DNA of 64,000 bases from Megaera_A sp965233855 (GCA_965233855.1 OZ247586.1:248001-312000), one strand, 5' to 3'; counted from the stretch's first letter, positions 53,410 to 63,752 are shown. Notes: generated by a model from the sequence alone, not told the origin. Made by a program: numbers and translations.

Positions 53410-55743
53410 ATGAAACTTGTAATTGTAGAATCGCCAGCAAAGGCAAAAACTATTAATAAATATTTGGGTAATGATTTTAAGGTTATTGCTTCTTTTGGGC
53501 ATATACGTGATTTACCATCAAAAAATGGATCTGTGCTTCCAGATGAAGATTTTGCAATGAAATATGAAATTTCTGATAAATCTAGCAAATATGTGAATGA
53601 GATTCTGAAATCAGCTAAGCAGGCCGATGAAGTTTATCTAGCAACGGATCCAGATCGTGAAGGAGAAGCTATTTCTTGGCACGTAGTTGAAGTTCTTAAG
53701 AAAAAGAAAATTATCACAGAAGATTCAAAATTTAAGCGCATTGCGTTTAATGAGATTACTAAAAAAGCAGTGCTCGAGGCTGTTGCTTCTCCTAGAGATG
53801 TAGATAGTAATTTGGTGAATGCGCAACAAGCAAGACGTGCTTTGGACTATTTGGTAGGGTTTACCTTATCCCCAATTTTATGGCGTAAATTGCCCGGTTG
53901 TAAATCAGCTGGTCGTGTGCAATCAGTAGCGCTTAGAATAATTTGTGAGCGTGAAGATGAAATTGAGCGCTTTAAAAGTCAAGAGTATTGGGATATTACG
54001 CTTGATGTAGCCAATAGTAAAGGCCAACCATTTCAGGCTATATTATCGCATGTTGATGGTAATAAATTAGAGAAATTCTCAATAGCAAATAAAGCAACTG
54101 CAAGTGATTTAGTTGAGCGTTTGCAAAAAAGGCGCTTAAGTATTGATTCAATCACTAAGAAGCAACAAAAGCGTAATCCAGCTGCTCCATTTATTACATC
54201 TTCTTTGCAACAGGAAGCTTCTAGAAAGCTAGGTTTTGGTGCTAAAAAAACGATGCAGATAGCGCAGAAATTATATGAAGGAATTGATATTGGTGGAGAA
54301 ACTGTTGGTTTGATAACATACATGAGAACTGATGGTGTCACATTGTCAGGTGATGCGATTGCTAGTGTTAGGTCTTTAATTGATCAGCTTTATGGCGAGA
54401 AATATCTTCCAAAGAGCCCACGTGCATATAAATCAAAATCAAAGAATGCTCAAGAAGCGCACGAAGCTATCCGTCCAACGGATATAACTTTAACACCAGA
54501 AAAATGCGCGGCAAAATTAGATAAAGATCAGTTGAAGTTATATGATTTGATTTGGAAGCGTACTATGGCTTGTCAAATGGAAAGTGTTATTGTTGATATG
54601 GTTGGCGCAGATCTTATTTCTGATGATAAAGCTTTTACAGCAAGAGCAACAGGTTCAACGATTGCTTTTGATGGTTTTTATAAAATTTATCAAGAAGGAA
54701 AAGATGACAGTCAGGAGGAAAAGAATAAGATATTACCTCCTCTTTCTGAAGGAGAAAAAATTGATACTAAAAAGATTAATCCTGAGCAGCATTTTACTGA
54801 ACCTCCACCAAGATTTTCTGAAGCCAGTTTAGTAAAACGTTTAGAAGAATTGGGTATTGGCCGTCCTTCGACTTATGCATCTATTATTTCTGTTCTTCAA
54901 GATAGAAACTACGTTAAAGTTGAAAAAAAGAGATTTTTTCCAAATGATTTAGGGCGTTTAGTTACCGCATTTTTAGTTGGTTTTTTCGAGCAATATGTTG
55001 AATATGATTTTACAGCAGATTTAGAGGATGATCTTGATAAAGTTGCTGAAGGTAAAATGGGTTGGAAGAAATTGCTTGGTAATTTTTGGTCTGGATTTAA
55101 TCAGAATGTAGACAAGGTTAGTGATCAAAAAATTGGCGACGTTATTGATTATGTCGAAAAATCACTAGAATTCCATTTATACGGTGAAGAAGGTTCAGAA
55201 GAATATGAGAAGAATAAAAAATGTTCATCATGCGCTGATGGTAAGCTCAGTTTAAAACTTGGAAAATATGGTGCATTCCTGGCCTGTAGTAATTATCCAG
55301 ATTGTACGTTTAAGAAGCAGGTTTCAAAAAGTGATAATGATGCTAGTGATGCTGGTCAAAATTTTACTGACAATACTAAAATTCTTGGGCAGAATGCAGA
55401 AGGTGAAGATATTTCTTTGAAAAAAGGTCCTTATGGCTGGTATGTCCAGATTGGAGAGGCTAAGTCTAAAAAAGAGAAGCCTAAACGTAGTCCAGTTCCA
55501 GCTGGTATTAACCCTGAAACGCTTGATCTTCCTGTGGCGTTGAAGTTACTTAGCCTGCCGCTTCTTGTCGGGAAGCATCCGGAATCAGGTGACGAAATTT
55601 TGATGGGTATTGGTAAATTTGGTCCTTATCTAAAGCATCAAAATAAGTTTACTTCAATACCAAAGGCTGTTGATCCGTTTGCAGTGGAAGTAGTTCAGGC
55701 TGCAGAGATTATTGCAGCCAAGAAGGAAAAAGCGAAGAAATAG
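53410..55743 (+). CDS. topA: DNA topoisomerase I
   Basis: A 777-residue type IA enzyme that relaxes negative supercoils. The TOPRIM domain has KLVIVESPAKAKTINKYLG and YLATDPDREGEAISWHVVE. The active-site Tyr is in GLITYMRTDGV (about Tyr304). One C-terminal Cys4 zinc finger (CSSCADGKLSLKLGKYGAF, then CSNYPDC) and a later topoisomerase C-terminal repeat (KKGPYGWYVQIGEAKSKKEK) follow. A terminator hairpin lies just after the stop. Confidence 0.96.
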   Translation: MKLVIVESPAKAKTINKYLGNDFKVIASFGHIRDLPSKNGSVLPDEDFAMKYEISDKSSKYVNEILKSAKQADEVYLATDPDREGEAISWHVVEVLKKKKIITEDSKFKRIAFNEITKKAVLEAVASPRDVDSNLVNAQQARRALDYLVGFTLSPILWRKLPGCKSAGRVQSVALRIICEREDEIERFKSQEYWDITLDVANSKGQPFQAILSHVDGNKLEKFSIANKATASDLVERLQKRRLSIDSITKKQQKRNPAAPFITSSLQQEASRKLGFGAKKTMQIAQKLYEGIDIGGETVGLITYMRTDGVTLSGDAIASVRSLIDQLYGEKYLPKSPRAYKSKSKNAQEAHEAIRPTDITLTPEKCAAKLDKDQLKLYDLIWKRTMACQMESVIVDMVGADLISDDKAFTARATGSTIAFDGFYKIYQEGKDDSQEEKNKILPPLSEGEKIDTKKINPEQHFTEPPPRFSEASLVKRLEELGIGRPSTYASIISVLQDRNYVKVEKKRFFPNDLGRLVTAFLVGFFEQYVEYDFTADLEDDLDKVAEGKMGWKKLLGNFWSGFNQNVDKVSDQKIGDVIDYVEKSLEFHLYGEEGSEEYEKNKKCSSCADGKLSLKLGKYGAFLACSNYPDCTFKKQVSKSDNDASDAGQNFTDNTKILGQNAEGEDISLKKGPYGWYVQIGEAKSKKEKPKRSPVPAGINPETLDLPVALKLLSLPLLVGKHPESGDEILMGIGKFGPYLKHQNKFTSIPKAVDPFAVEVVQAAEIIAAKKEKAKK

Positions 55744-55767
55744 CTGCTTGTGTTTCATCAAGCAACT
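55742..55767 (+). terminator. Hairpin after topA, formerly shared with the radical SAM gene
   Basis: AGCTGCTTG (55742-55750) pairs with CAAGCAACT (55759-55767), a 9-bp stem with one G-U pair and an 8-nt loop. It overlaps the topA stop. Because the reconstructed radical SAM gene ended inside this region on the minus strand, it may have been a bidirectional terminator. Confidence 0.5.
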
Positions 55768-55789
55768 AATTCTTTAGGTATATCTTTTG

Positions 55790-57466
55790 CAGCGATTCGA
55801 AATATGAGCTAGAACCGTTGCATCATAACGCATTGAAAAAACGTATTTCGTAGAGCAAAAAGAAAAAAATAGTAAAATGCATATAAATCTTTAGAATAAT
55901 ACCAGTATATTTAATAAAGATTGGTACAGTCGTATTCATTCTAAAAAACACCTAAGTGTAAGTGCATTGTTAGAGTCAATTTCTAACAAATTTGGATTAA
56001 TTTCAGACAATAGAGCGCCAAACAGTACTCATAAGATAAAGGATGTGATGCTATCAGGTCTTGCTTGCATGTATTTTCAATCCCAATCGTTATTATAATT
56101 TCAACGCAAAATGCAGAATCATCACCAAAAAAATAACCTCAAAAGCATGTTTAATGTTAATGATCTTCCTACAGACAATGGAATGCGTAATATTATAGAT
56201 TCTGTAAATCCAGAAGTAGCATTTAGACCAATATTTAAAGAATTATTTAATAAATTACAAAGAGGCAAACACCTTGAACAATATCAAACATTACCAGGGA
56301 AGTATTTATTGAATGTAGATGGTACGCAATATTTTAGCTCTAAGGAAATTAGTTGTAAAAAATGCTTAACACGTGGTACTGTCAAAAACTCATATCACTG
56401 CCATCAAGCATTACAAGCGGCAATTGTTAAAGACGGCTTACGTCAGGTCATACCAGTGATGCCAGAAGATATTTGCATACAAGATGGAGCAAAAAAAGAA
56501 GATAGTGAAGTAAATGCTTTTTATAGATTTATAGATAAGTTTAGAAAGGATCACGATAAGTTAGGCATTATTATCAATGCCGATGGATTATATGCAACAA
56601 CACCAGTAATTGAGAAGATACATTCCCATAATGCAAACTACATTTTTCGTGCAAAACCCAAACAACATAAGACATTGATGAATAATCTAACCTCTATAGA
56701 TAAATCTAAAGTTTATACCACTAGCCGAAGAAATAATGAACTTGTCATAGAGTGGGTTAATGATATTGAACTCTTTAGTGGCACCAAACAAAGAACAAAT
56801 TATATAGCTGCATGGGAGCTAGTTCCTCAGAAAAACGGCACAAAAAAAGTGCAGTATTTTGGCAAATGGATAACTGACTTAGAAATCACAAATAAGAATG
56901 CAAAAATTATTTTAGATGCTGCAAGAGCACGTTGGAAAATAGAAAATGAGTGCTTCAATAGTTTAAAAAATCATGGATATAACATTGAACATAATTATGG
57001 TCACGGTAAAAACAATTCATGTTATAACTTCTATAACTTTACATTATTATCATTTTTGATGCATCAAATTCATCAATTAACCGATAGTTTATTCCAAAAA
57101 CTCAGATTAAAATATAGCCGTTTAGCTTCATTATGGCATCAAGTCGGAGCGTTTGTTAATAGACTGTATTTTACCAACTTAGAAGCGTTATGGGAATTTT
57201 TGATTGGAGAAATGGATTATGAACCACCACCAACTTAAGGTGTTGTTTGATTGATTACTAGCTGTATTTATCAATAGACTTGCTATTGATAACCGTTGTG
57301 GTGTATCATTTTTGTGAAAATGTTATTTTGTGATGTTTTCTACTAGCAAATCTGGTAATTATCACCATCTTTTTGATAAAAATAAAGCAAATATAATCTG
57401 ATAATTTGCTACAAAGCCGATAATATTTTTTATAACACTGATTTTATTCCATATTTCGAATCGCTG
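55790..57466 (+). mobile_element. Insertion sequence IS A, copy 6 (1677 bp)
   Basis: A complete element with 17-bp terminal repeats at 55790 and 57466. It shares the codon 44 nonsense mutation with copy 1 and has a private A to G change at 57261. The left flank ends TATCTTTTG, identical to the right flank of copy 1. The right flank is the region before the ABC exporter gene's 3' end. Confidence 0.96.
55967..57238 (+). pseudogene. IS A transposase, nonsense codon at position 44
   Basis: Same as the copy 1 transposase: GAA to TAA at 56096-56098, leaving a 375-residue frame from ATG 56111. The identical lesion in two distant copies means that they descend from one defective element, moved in trans or by recombination. 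Confidence 0.9.
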
Positions 57467-57511
57467 GGTAAAATAGTATTTTCATACCCAAATCATCACA
57501 AATAATCTATG

Positions 57512-59233
57512 TTACCTTTCTTCTTTATATAATAAATTATAAATTTTCGAACTCCGAAGAAGGGCACTATGCTTGCCACTACTAGCCAAAGATCCTTGAT
57601 TAATAACTAATATTTCATCTGCACTTTCAATAGATGATACTCTATGAGCAATTGATATTATCGTTTTACCCTTCAACAATGCTCTAATATTCTTTAATAT
57701 TTTTTCTTCACTATCATTATCCAAAGCACTAGTTGATTCATCTAGCATTAAAATCTCAGGCTTATATAAGAGCGCTCTAGCAATTGCAATTCTTTGCTTT
57801 TGCCCACCAGAAATACGCACTCCTCTTTCACCGATCTCCGTATCCAAGCCAAATTCCAAGTTATTTGCAAAATCAGTTATTCCACATAATTTAGCAACAT
57901 TATTAATTTGTTGATCACTAGCTTCTGGATTTGAAAAAGCAATGTTGGATTTAATAGTTCCAGAAAATATAGTTGGGTGCTGTTCTACATAAGCAATTTT
58001 TGATCTAATCTCATTCTCATCGATATTATTAATATTCACACCACCAATAGAAATACCACCAGATTTATGCTTATAAAACTTTAATAGCAACTGCATTAAA
58101 GTACTTTTACCAGACCCAGATTGACCAACCACGCCCGTAAAACCACCATGCTTAATCTTTAAAGAAATATTATTTAAGGCTAAAATATCAGGCCTTGCTG
58201 GATAAGAAAAATCAACATTCTCAAACTCAATAGCAAAATTCTTACTTAATTTCTGATTCAACTTCTTCTTTGGCAATAAGTTAGACATATTCTGTAGTTC
58301 AACTACTCGGTCAAGGGCGGCAAGAGGCCCCTGTATTTCACTAAATAATTCAGCCACTCCTCCAGCACTCATACCAACAATAATTGCATAATAAATAAAA
58401 GACACCATCTGACCAGAACTCATCGTCCCATTTATAATATCAACACTTCCAATCCATATCACAATTGTTATTGAGCCAGCAATAATCGCAATTGCAAGCG
58501 CAAAAAACATAGATCTGAGTCTCAAACGAGTACTTGCATGCTTTATATATGATTTAATTTTATCATCAAACTTATTTGCCGAATAATCCTGCTGATTATA
58601 AGCATATAAAGTACGGATACCCGAAAAACTTTCATCAATATTTGCAGCTAAATTTCCTTGTTCAGCCATAACAGCTCTAGACAAAGCACGAACATGTTTA
58701 CTCAGCTTTAAAAGAGGAAAAAGAAGAACAGGCACACTAATTACTACTAATAAAGAGAGTTTTGGACTTTGAACAAACATCAAAATCATCGCGCCCAAAA
58801 GCATAATTGAATTACGAACAAAGAAAGAAAGAAAATTGATAATCAATCCACCGATAACCTCAATATCTGAACCCAGCCTAGAGATAATATCTCCAACTTT
58901 TAAATCCTCATATTTCACAATATCAACATTTAGAAGTGAGCGATATGTATCTGACTTAAGTTTAGATATAACTTTAACGGTAATAACATTAATAAAATAA
59001 GAACGAAAAAAACTACCAACTGCAAATATTGAAATTAATATACTGATCCAAAATATCGCATTATGAATCTCTGAAACTTGATCAGCACTAACTCCATTAT
59101 CTACTAATCTTCTAAAAACAATCCCAATAGAAAGTAATGATGCAGATACGCCTAATAATGCAACAAATACTATACTCAAACTCTTTAAATGCTCTGTTAC
59201 ATAGCCAATAATATGCTTTATATTACTTGTCAT
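57512..59233 (-). CDS. ABC exporter, fused membrane and ATPase half-transporter
   Basis: A 573-residue type IV-fold (ABCB-like) half-transporter. About six membrane helices occupy residues 1-300 (FVALLGVSASLLSIGIVFRR, then LGAMILMFVQSPKLSLLVVI). The nucleotide-binding domain has Walker A VVGQSGSGKSTLMQLLLKF, signature RISGGQKQRIAIARALL, Walker B ILMLDESTSALD and the H-loop in ISIAHRVSS. Cargo is unknown; relatives export lipids or drugs as homodimers. The adjacent gene is cyaY, 14 bp upstream. Confidence 0.92.
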   Translation of the reverse strand: MTSNIKHIIGYVTEHLKSLSIVFVALLGVSASLLSIGIVFRRLVDNGVSADQVSEIHNAIFWISILISIFAVGSFFRSYFINVITVKVISKLKSDTYRSLLNVDIVKYEDLKVGDIISRLGSDIEVIGGLIINFLSFFVRNSIMLLGAMILMFVQSPKLSLLVVISVPVLLFPLLKLSKHVRALSRAVMAEQGNLAANIDESFSGIRTLYAYNQQDYSANKFDDKIKSYIKHASTRLRLRSMFFALAIAIIAGSITIVIWIGSVDIINGTMSSGQMVSFIYYAIIVGMSAGGVAELFSEIQGPLAALDRVVELQNMSNLLPKKKLNQKLSKNFAIEFENVDFSYPARPDILALNNISLKIKHGGFTGVVGQSGSGKSTLMQLLLKFYKHKSGGISIGGVNINNIDENEIRSKIAYVEQHPTIFSGTIKSNIAFSNPEASDQQINNVAKLCGITDFANNLEFGLDTEIGERGVRISGGQKQRIAIARALLYKPEILMLDESTSALDNDSEEKILKNIRALLKGKTIISIAHRVSSIESADEILVINQGSLASSGKHSALLRSSKIYNLLYKEER

Positions 59234-59247
59234 GATTATCTTATCTC

Positions 59248-59550
59248 TTATCTAGAAAATTTTATATTCAATTCATCGGTTAGTATTTTAAATAATTCAC
59301 TTCCATTTCGCGAACGCCAAAAATTATCAAAATATACAAAATGATATGGCCCACTAATTGGCGAAGAAAGCCAAATCTCTTTGGCAGCAGATTGCTTATT
59401 AATTACAAAAGTTCCATTCTGAGTGATCAAGGTTAATATCCCATCATTCAAGTCAAGATCTATCTCACCTTTTGGATCCTGATCCTCAATATCCTGAACA
59501 ATTCTATCCAATATTATTCCAACTTTAACAGCAAATTCTGAATCTTGCAT
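59248..59550 (-). CDS. cyaY: Frataxin-like iron donor protein
   Basis: A 100-residue CyaY/frataxin fold. It has an acidic first helix (residues 15-30, DRIVQDIEDQDPKGEIDLDL), then ILTLITQNGTFVINKQSAAK and EIWLSSPISGPYHFVY, the conserved beta-sheet signature. It regulates or supplies iron for Fe-S cluster assembly. It fits with the Nfu protein at 4.7 kb, although no isc genes are adjacent. Confidence 0.9.
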   Translation of the reverse strand: MQDSEFAVKVGIILDRIVQDIEDQDPKGEIDLDLNDGILTLITQNGTFVINKQSAAKEIWLSSPISGPYHFVYFDNFWRSRNGSELFKILTDELNIKFSR

Positions 59551-59625
59551 TACTTAACAACCTTTTCTTTAAATACTTAGATATTTCTATCTGAATTTCA
59601 TTAGCTTTGTAAAGCTATCACGAAA

Positions 59626-59934
59626 TCACCCACGAACCAAAAGCTTAATTTTATGCACCGCCTTATAACCTAAATATATCGCAATACGTTCCAATATAAG
59701 CTCCTGCTGATAAGCAATTTCCATTGAAGCACTAGAATTGTCGGAAGCTATATAAAGGATATTAATTTTTTTTCCCTTCTCTTTACTTACAGAAATTTTC
59801 AATGGCGAACTATTTTGACTAAACTTAATGCCAACAATTTTACCCCAATTTACAATTATCTCTGCTAATATTGGGTTCTGCCTCCTAAAGACATTATACA
59901 CTAACTTATTAACTTCATTTATGATAGGCCTCAT
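59626..59934 (-). CDS. DUF721/DciA-like protein
   Basis: A 102-residue protein with NPILAEIIVNWGKIVGIKFS and YQQELILERIAIYLGYKAVH, matching the DUF721 family. In bacteria without DnaC, DciA members load the DnaB replicative helicase. Its stop lies 75 bp upstream of cyaY, and its start overlaps the next upstream gene by 4 nt. Confidence 0.8.
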   Translation of the reverse strand: MRPIINEVNKLVYNVFRRQNPILAEIIVNWGKIVGIKFSQNSSPLKISVSKEKGKKINILYIASDNSSASMEIAYQQELILERIAIYLGYKAVHKIKLLVRG

Positions 59935-60935
59935 ATTACTGACCTTATAATAGTTACCATTACAATAAGCACTGCGCCAATAATAGCTATAACTGGATAA
60001 TAAAGCGACTGAACTGCAAGCAACATAAGTAAAACGTTACATTTCATAATACGTTTTACTGTTCTTTTGTGGGATTTACCAGTTTTTACAGATTTCTGAA
60101 AGAAATGTTGCAAATGCGGCTCCCATATCCTTTCTCCCTTAACAACTCTAATCAGAATAGTCAAACCACCATCAGCAATATAGTAAAGTGATGCAATAAC
60201 ACATGCTGCAAATAATTTAGCACTACCAGAGGCGATAGTTAAAAGACAAACTCCAATCAAAAACCCCAAACTAATACTACCCACATCGCCAAGAAATATC
60301 TTTGCTGGTTGCCAGTTAAAATAAAGAAATCCCAAGGACCAAGCTCCGATAATTGCTGCCGTTATAATTATCATATCAACATTTGGAATAATATCGTATC
60401 TTACAAAACATAATAATAAAATAGTTGCAGAATAATGTAATGATTGGCTGACCGTAATACCATCAATTCCATCCATAAAATTATATACGTTCAAGAATGT
60501 CAATAACGCAAAAGTTCCAATTGCTAAATCCAGATATACTGGTATTTCAGAATGCAGTATTGGACTTGGGTGAACTAACCACATAATAGCAAGCATTGAA
60601 CATAAAAAATGAATCAATAATCGCAATGGAATCATAACATGAGATATATCATCCCAAAAAGAAACTAGACTTATAGGAATAAATATCTGTAAAAGCATAA
60701 ATGAACCATCAATAGACCCAATAACATAATATTCAAACGCAGGGAGCAATATAGAATATATAATTACCAAAGATAATCCACCACCTCTTGGCGTTATTTC
60801 ACTATGAGCACGTCTATTACTTGGAATATCAACGATGCCTAATTTTGGCATTATCTTTATCAAGATCCGAGTTATAACAAACGAAGATATCATTGCTATA
60901 ATTCCTAAAATAACTAAATTAATAATAAAACTCAT
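59931..60935 (-). CDS. Undecaprenyl-phosphate sugar-1-phosphate transferase (WecA/MraY family)
   Basis: A 334-residue polytopic enzyme with about ten helices. Family motifs are DIPSNRRAHSEITPRGGGLS, FLNVYNFMDGIDGITVSQS, FNWQPAKIFLGDVGSISLGF and the C-terminal His motif WEPHLQHFFQKS. It would transfer a sugar-1-phosphate to the lipid carrier at the start of O-antigen or capsule synthesis. The first motif and His motif favour the WecA side over MraY. The two glycosyltransferases near 15-17 kb may act in the same pathway. Overlaps radC by 4 nt. Confidence 0.9.
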   Translation of the reverse strand: MSFIINLVILGIIAMISSFVITRILIKIMPKLGIVDIPSNRRAHSEITPRGGGLSLVIIYSILLPAFEYYVIGSIDGSFMLLQIFIPISLVSFWDDISHVMIPLRLLIHFLCSMLAIMWLVHPSPILHSEIPVYLDLAIGTFALLTFLNVYNFMDGIDGITVSQSLHYSATILLLCFVRYDIIPNVDMIIITAAIIGAWSLGFLYFNWQPAKIFLGDVGSISLGFLIGVCLLTIASGSAKLFAACVIASLYYIADGGLTILIRVVKGERIWEPHLQHFFQKSVKTGKSHKRTVKRIMKCNVLLMLLAVQSLYYPVIAIIGAVLIVMVTIIRSVI

Positions 60936-61630
60936 AACAACATATTTGATTTAAAACTATAATATTCATTACCACCGATAATTACATGATCATGCACTGT
61001 CACATTAACAGTTTTACATGCACTAACGATTTGAGCCGTCAAATCTATATCTGCATTCGATGGCTTTGTATTACCGCTAGGATGATTATGCACCAAAATT
61101 AACGCCCCCGCCTCATGAAAAAGAGATTTTTTTACAATTTCTCTTGGATATACCGGAGTTTGATCAATCGTACCCGTTGCCATAACATCATCTGCAATTA
61201 AAACATTTTTTTTATTAAGAAAAAGCACTCTAAATTTCTCAAGTTTTAAACAACCCATATTAAATTTTAGATATTCCAATAATGGTGACCAAGAACTAAT
61301 CACATTCTTATTCTTTACCCTTTCAACAAATACACGATTTAGCATTTCCTTCATAATGCGCAGCTGCAGATAAACTGGTTCAGTAGCACCTTTCACAGAA
61401 AGAATTTTATCTCTATCAGCATTTATCAATTGATTAAAATTTTCAAATTTTGTAATTAAGTCTTTAGCTAATGGCTTCACATCGCGCCGTGGAATAGATT
61501 GAAAAAGAGCTAATTCTAACAGCTCATAATCACTAAAACTCTGAGGCTCATTTTGAGAAAATCTCTCCTTCAACCTCTTACGATGCCCAATATGATGAGG
61601 TTTTTCTTCTATTTTATTTTCCAAGCTCAT
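60932..61630 (-). CDS. radC: RadC family JAB/MPN domain protein
   Basis: A 232-residue RadC. The N-terminal helix-hairpin-helix part has HIGHRKRLKERFSQNEPQSF and SDYELLELALFQSIPRRDVK. The JAMM metal motif is ILVHNHPSGNTKPSNADIDL (HxH with Ser and Asp), preceded by the conserved Glu region. The function is unsettled despite the historical repair name. ATG 61630 lies inside the map 3' end (17-nt overlap). Confidence 0.9.
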   Translation of the reverse strand: MSLENKIEEKPHHIGHRKRLKERFSQNEPQSFSDYELLELALFQSIPRRDVKPLAKDLITKFENFNQLINADRDKILSVKGATEPVYLQLRIMKEMLNRVFVERVKNKNVISSWSPLLEYLKFNMGCLKLEKFRVLFLNKKNVLIADDVMATGTIDQTPVYPREIVKKSLFHEAGALILVHNHPSGNTKPSNADIDLTAQIVSACKTVNVTVHDHVIIGGNEYYSFKSNMLL

Positions 61631-62405
61631 ATGGCGGATACAATAATTTTTTTGGTGACATAGTAAAAATCTCAACACTATCCTTTGTCACACCAACTGT
61701 GTGCTCAAACTGCGCAGATAATGATTTATCCCTTGTAGTAACTGTCCAATCATCAAATTTACTCAGGATAGTGTCAGGCTTGCCAACATTCACCATTGGC
61801 TCAATTGTAAAAAACATTCCTTCTTCAAGAACAATACCAGTTCCTGGTTTGCCGTAATGCAAAACCGTTGGTTCATCATGAAAAACCTGGCCAATTCCAT
61901 GACCTGTATAATCACGTACAACTGAATATTTATTTTTTTCAGCATGTTTCTGAATAGCATGCCCGATATCTCCAAGACGCACTCCTGGTTTTACCATCTC
62001 AATACCAATCATCATCGCTTCATATGTCACTTGCACAAGACGTTTTTGTTTAATTCCTACATCTCCCACATAATACATACGGCTGGTATCACCATGCCAC
62101 CCATCAACAATAACAGTAACATCAATATTAATAATATCACCATTCTTAAGCTTTTTATCTGACGGAATCCCATGACAAACTACATGGTTAATTGAAGTGC
62201 AAATAGATTTTGGAAAGCCTTTATAGTTAAGCGGAGCAGGAATTGCTCCATGCTGGGTTATAAATTCATGACATAAATCATTAAGACGATCAGTAGTTAC
62301 ACCTGGAATAACATACTCCGTTATATAGTCAAGGGTCTCTGCAGCAAGCCTACCCGCAACCCGCATTTTTTTACAATCTTCACTCTTATGAATCTTAACT
62401 GCCAT
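61614..62405 (-). CDS. map: Methionine aminopeptidase type I
   Basis: A 263-residue metalloprotease that removes the initiator Met. Metal ligands are visible in GDIINIDVTVIVDGWHGDTS (Asp pair), YTGHGIGQVFHDEPTVLHYG (His), FFTIEPMVNVG (Glu) and SAQFEHTVGVT (Glu). The start ATG abuts the TAG of the upstream GTA-like gene. Confidence 0.96.
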   Translation of the reverse strand: MAVKIHKSEDCKKMRVAGRLAAETLDYITEYVIPGVTTDRLNDLCHEFITQHGAIPAPLNYKGFPKSICTSINHVVCHGIPSDKKLKNGDIINIDVTVIVDGWHGDTSRMYYVGDVGIKQKRLVQVTYEAMMIGIEMVKPGVRLGDIGHAIQKHAEKNKYSVVRDYTGHGIGQVFHDEPTVLHYGKPGTGIVLEEGMFFTIEPMVNVGKPDTILSKFDDWTVTTRDKSLSAQFEHTVGVTKDSVEIFTMSPKKLLYPPYELGK

Positions 62406-63743
62406 CTATTTAATTATACTTTTTATAATTTTACCATCAATCCAGTGACCTTTTGCCCACTCAGCACCATCAGCAAATTTTCTTTGCCACCCAAGTCCTC
62501 TACTGTCCCAACCATAACAAAAACCCATTGCTATAGACTCACTTTCATTAATGTGCTCAGGTGTAGCACGAATTGCTCTCATTTGCACTAGAAAATCTAC
62601 TGTTCCTGATGAATATTTTGGCACTTCATCACCGTAAACACCTGGAGTATTAGTCGCACATTCAATTGATCTAAAACCAAACTCACTGAATATAATCGGT
62701 TTAGACCTCTTACACCAAGAAGTTTTATAACTTACTTCTTCTACAGAATCCCAGCCCCAATGGCTCGAAGAATACCAATTTGTTAAGTCTTTCAATCTAG
62801 CACCTTCATTACTAAATTCAACTTTCTCACCTTCCAAATTTAGATAGTAATCATACCCCTCACCGGAAGAAAACCCTTCTTTTATCTCCTTTTTAGATAA
62901 ATCTTATTTTCGATCATCTGAAAGCGGCATATAATAATCAATTCCTATAAAATTAATATTTTTATTCATCCAGAGTTCATCAAGAGGTCTATACCCACCA
63001 AGACATGAATGGCACTCGCTCCAATTTGCAGCGTAACTAATTAAGGCATCCTTACCAATCTTATCTCTAACACTCGATGCAAGGTCAATTAAACAATCAA
63101 TAAATGGAAATTTTCTACTTTTTTCTTTAATAGAAGTTAGCCCTTCAAGCTCAGAACCAACGTAAATCATATCAATATTATCTTTTAATAAATTAGCATA
63201 GTGCAATACAAATGGTTTATACTGATTCAAGTAAAAACTTCCTACACTCTCTGCACTACCGGTTATCTTACCACGCCAAGATTTGGCAAAATCATCAACC
63301 ATTAAAAAAGGATAAAATGCAACTTTAACCCCCTTTTTCTTTATAGCATCAACGTATGATACTACATCAGAATCTGGAGTTGTTCCACCGTATCTGACGG
63401 TAGTTGGGCCGATTGGATTGGATCGATGAATTTGGTGAGCATCAGATCTATTATAACTACAAACTAACCAATCATCATCGCACTCATCAGAGTTTTTCTC
63501 TATACCGGGCCTAATTATTGCATTAGCAGTATCAAGATCCGTAACAAACCATGAAACAACTACACCAACCCACTTAAGATTCTGCATAGCTTCTAGCATT
63601 TCATCAATAGATAAAGTGCTAGAAAGCGAGGCCTCTCCAGTACCTGGCAAAGCCATTACTGCATACATATGCTCTGAAACATAATCTATATCATGCTGAT
63701 GAACAGAATCTATAACCTCAAAATCTCCAGCTAATTTTGACAT
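62406..63743 (-). pseudogene. GTA TIM-barrel-like (gene 15-type) remnant with an in-frame stop
   Basis: One frame of 445 codons broken only by TAA at 62904-62906. Part 1 (279 residues) begins MSKLAGDFEVIDSVHQHDID and has MIYVGSELEGLTSI and FIGIDYYMPLSDD. Part 2 resumes DLSKKEIKEGFSSGEGYDYY and has KPIIFSEFGFRSIECATNTP, the acid motif of the family. This is the glycoside-hydrolase-like TIM barrel of the GTA baseplate protein; the large C-terminal tail region is gone. It lies between gatB (9 bp) and map (0 bp), a position that suggests long retention. A single base change would explain the break. Confidence 0.85.
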
Positions 63744-63752
63744 AGCAAAATA

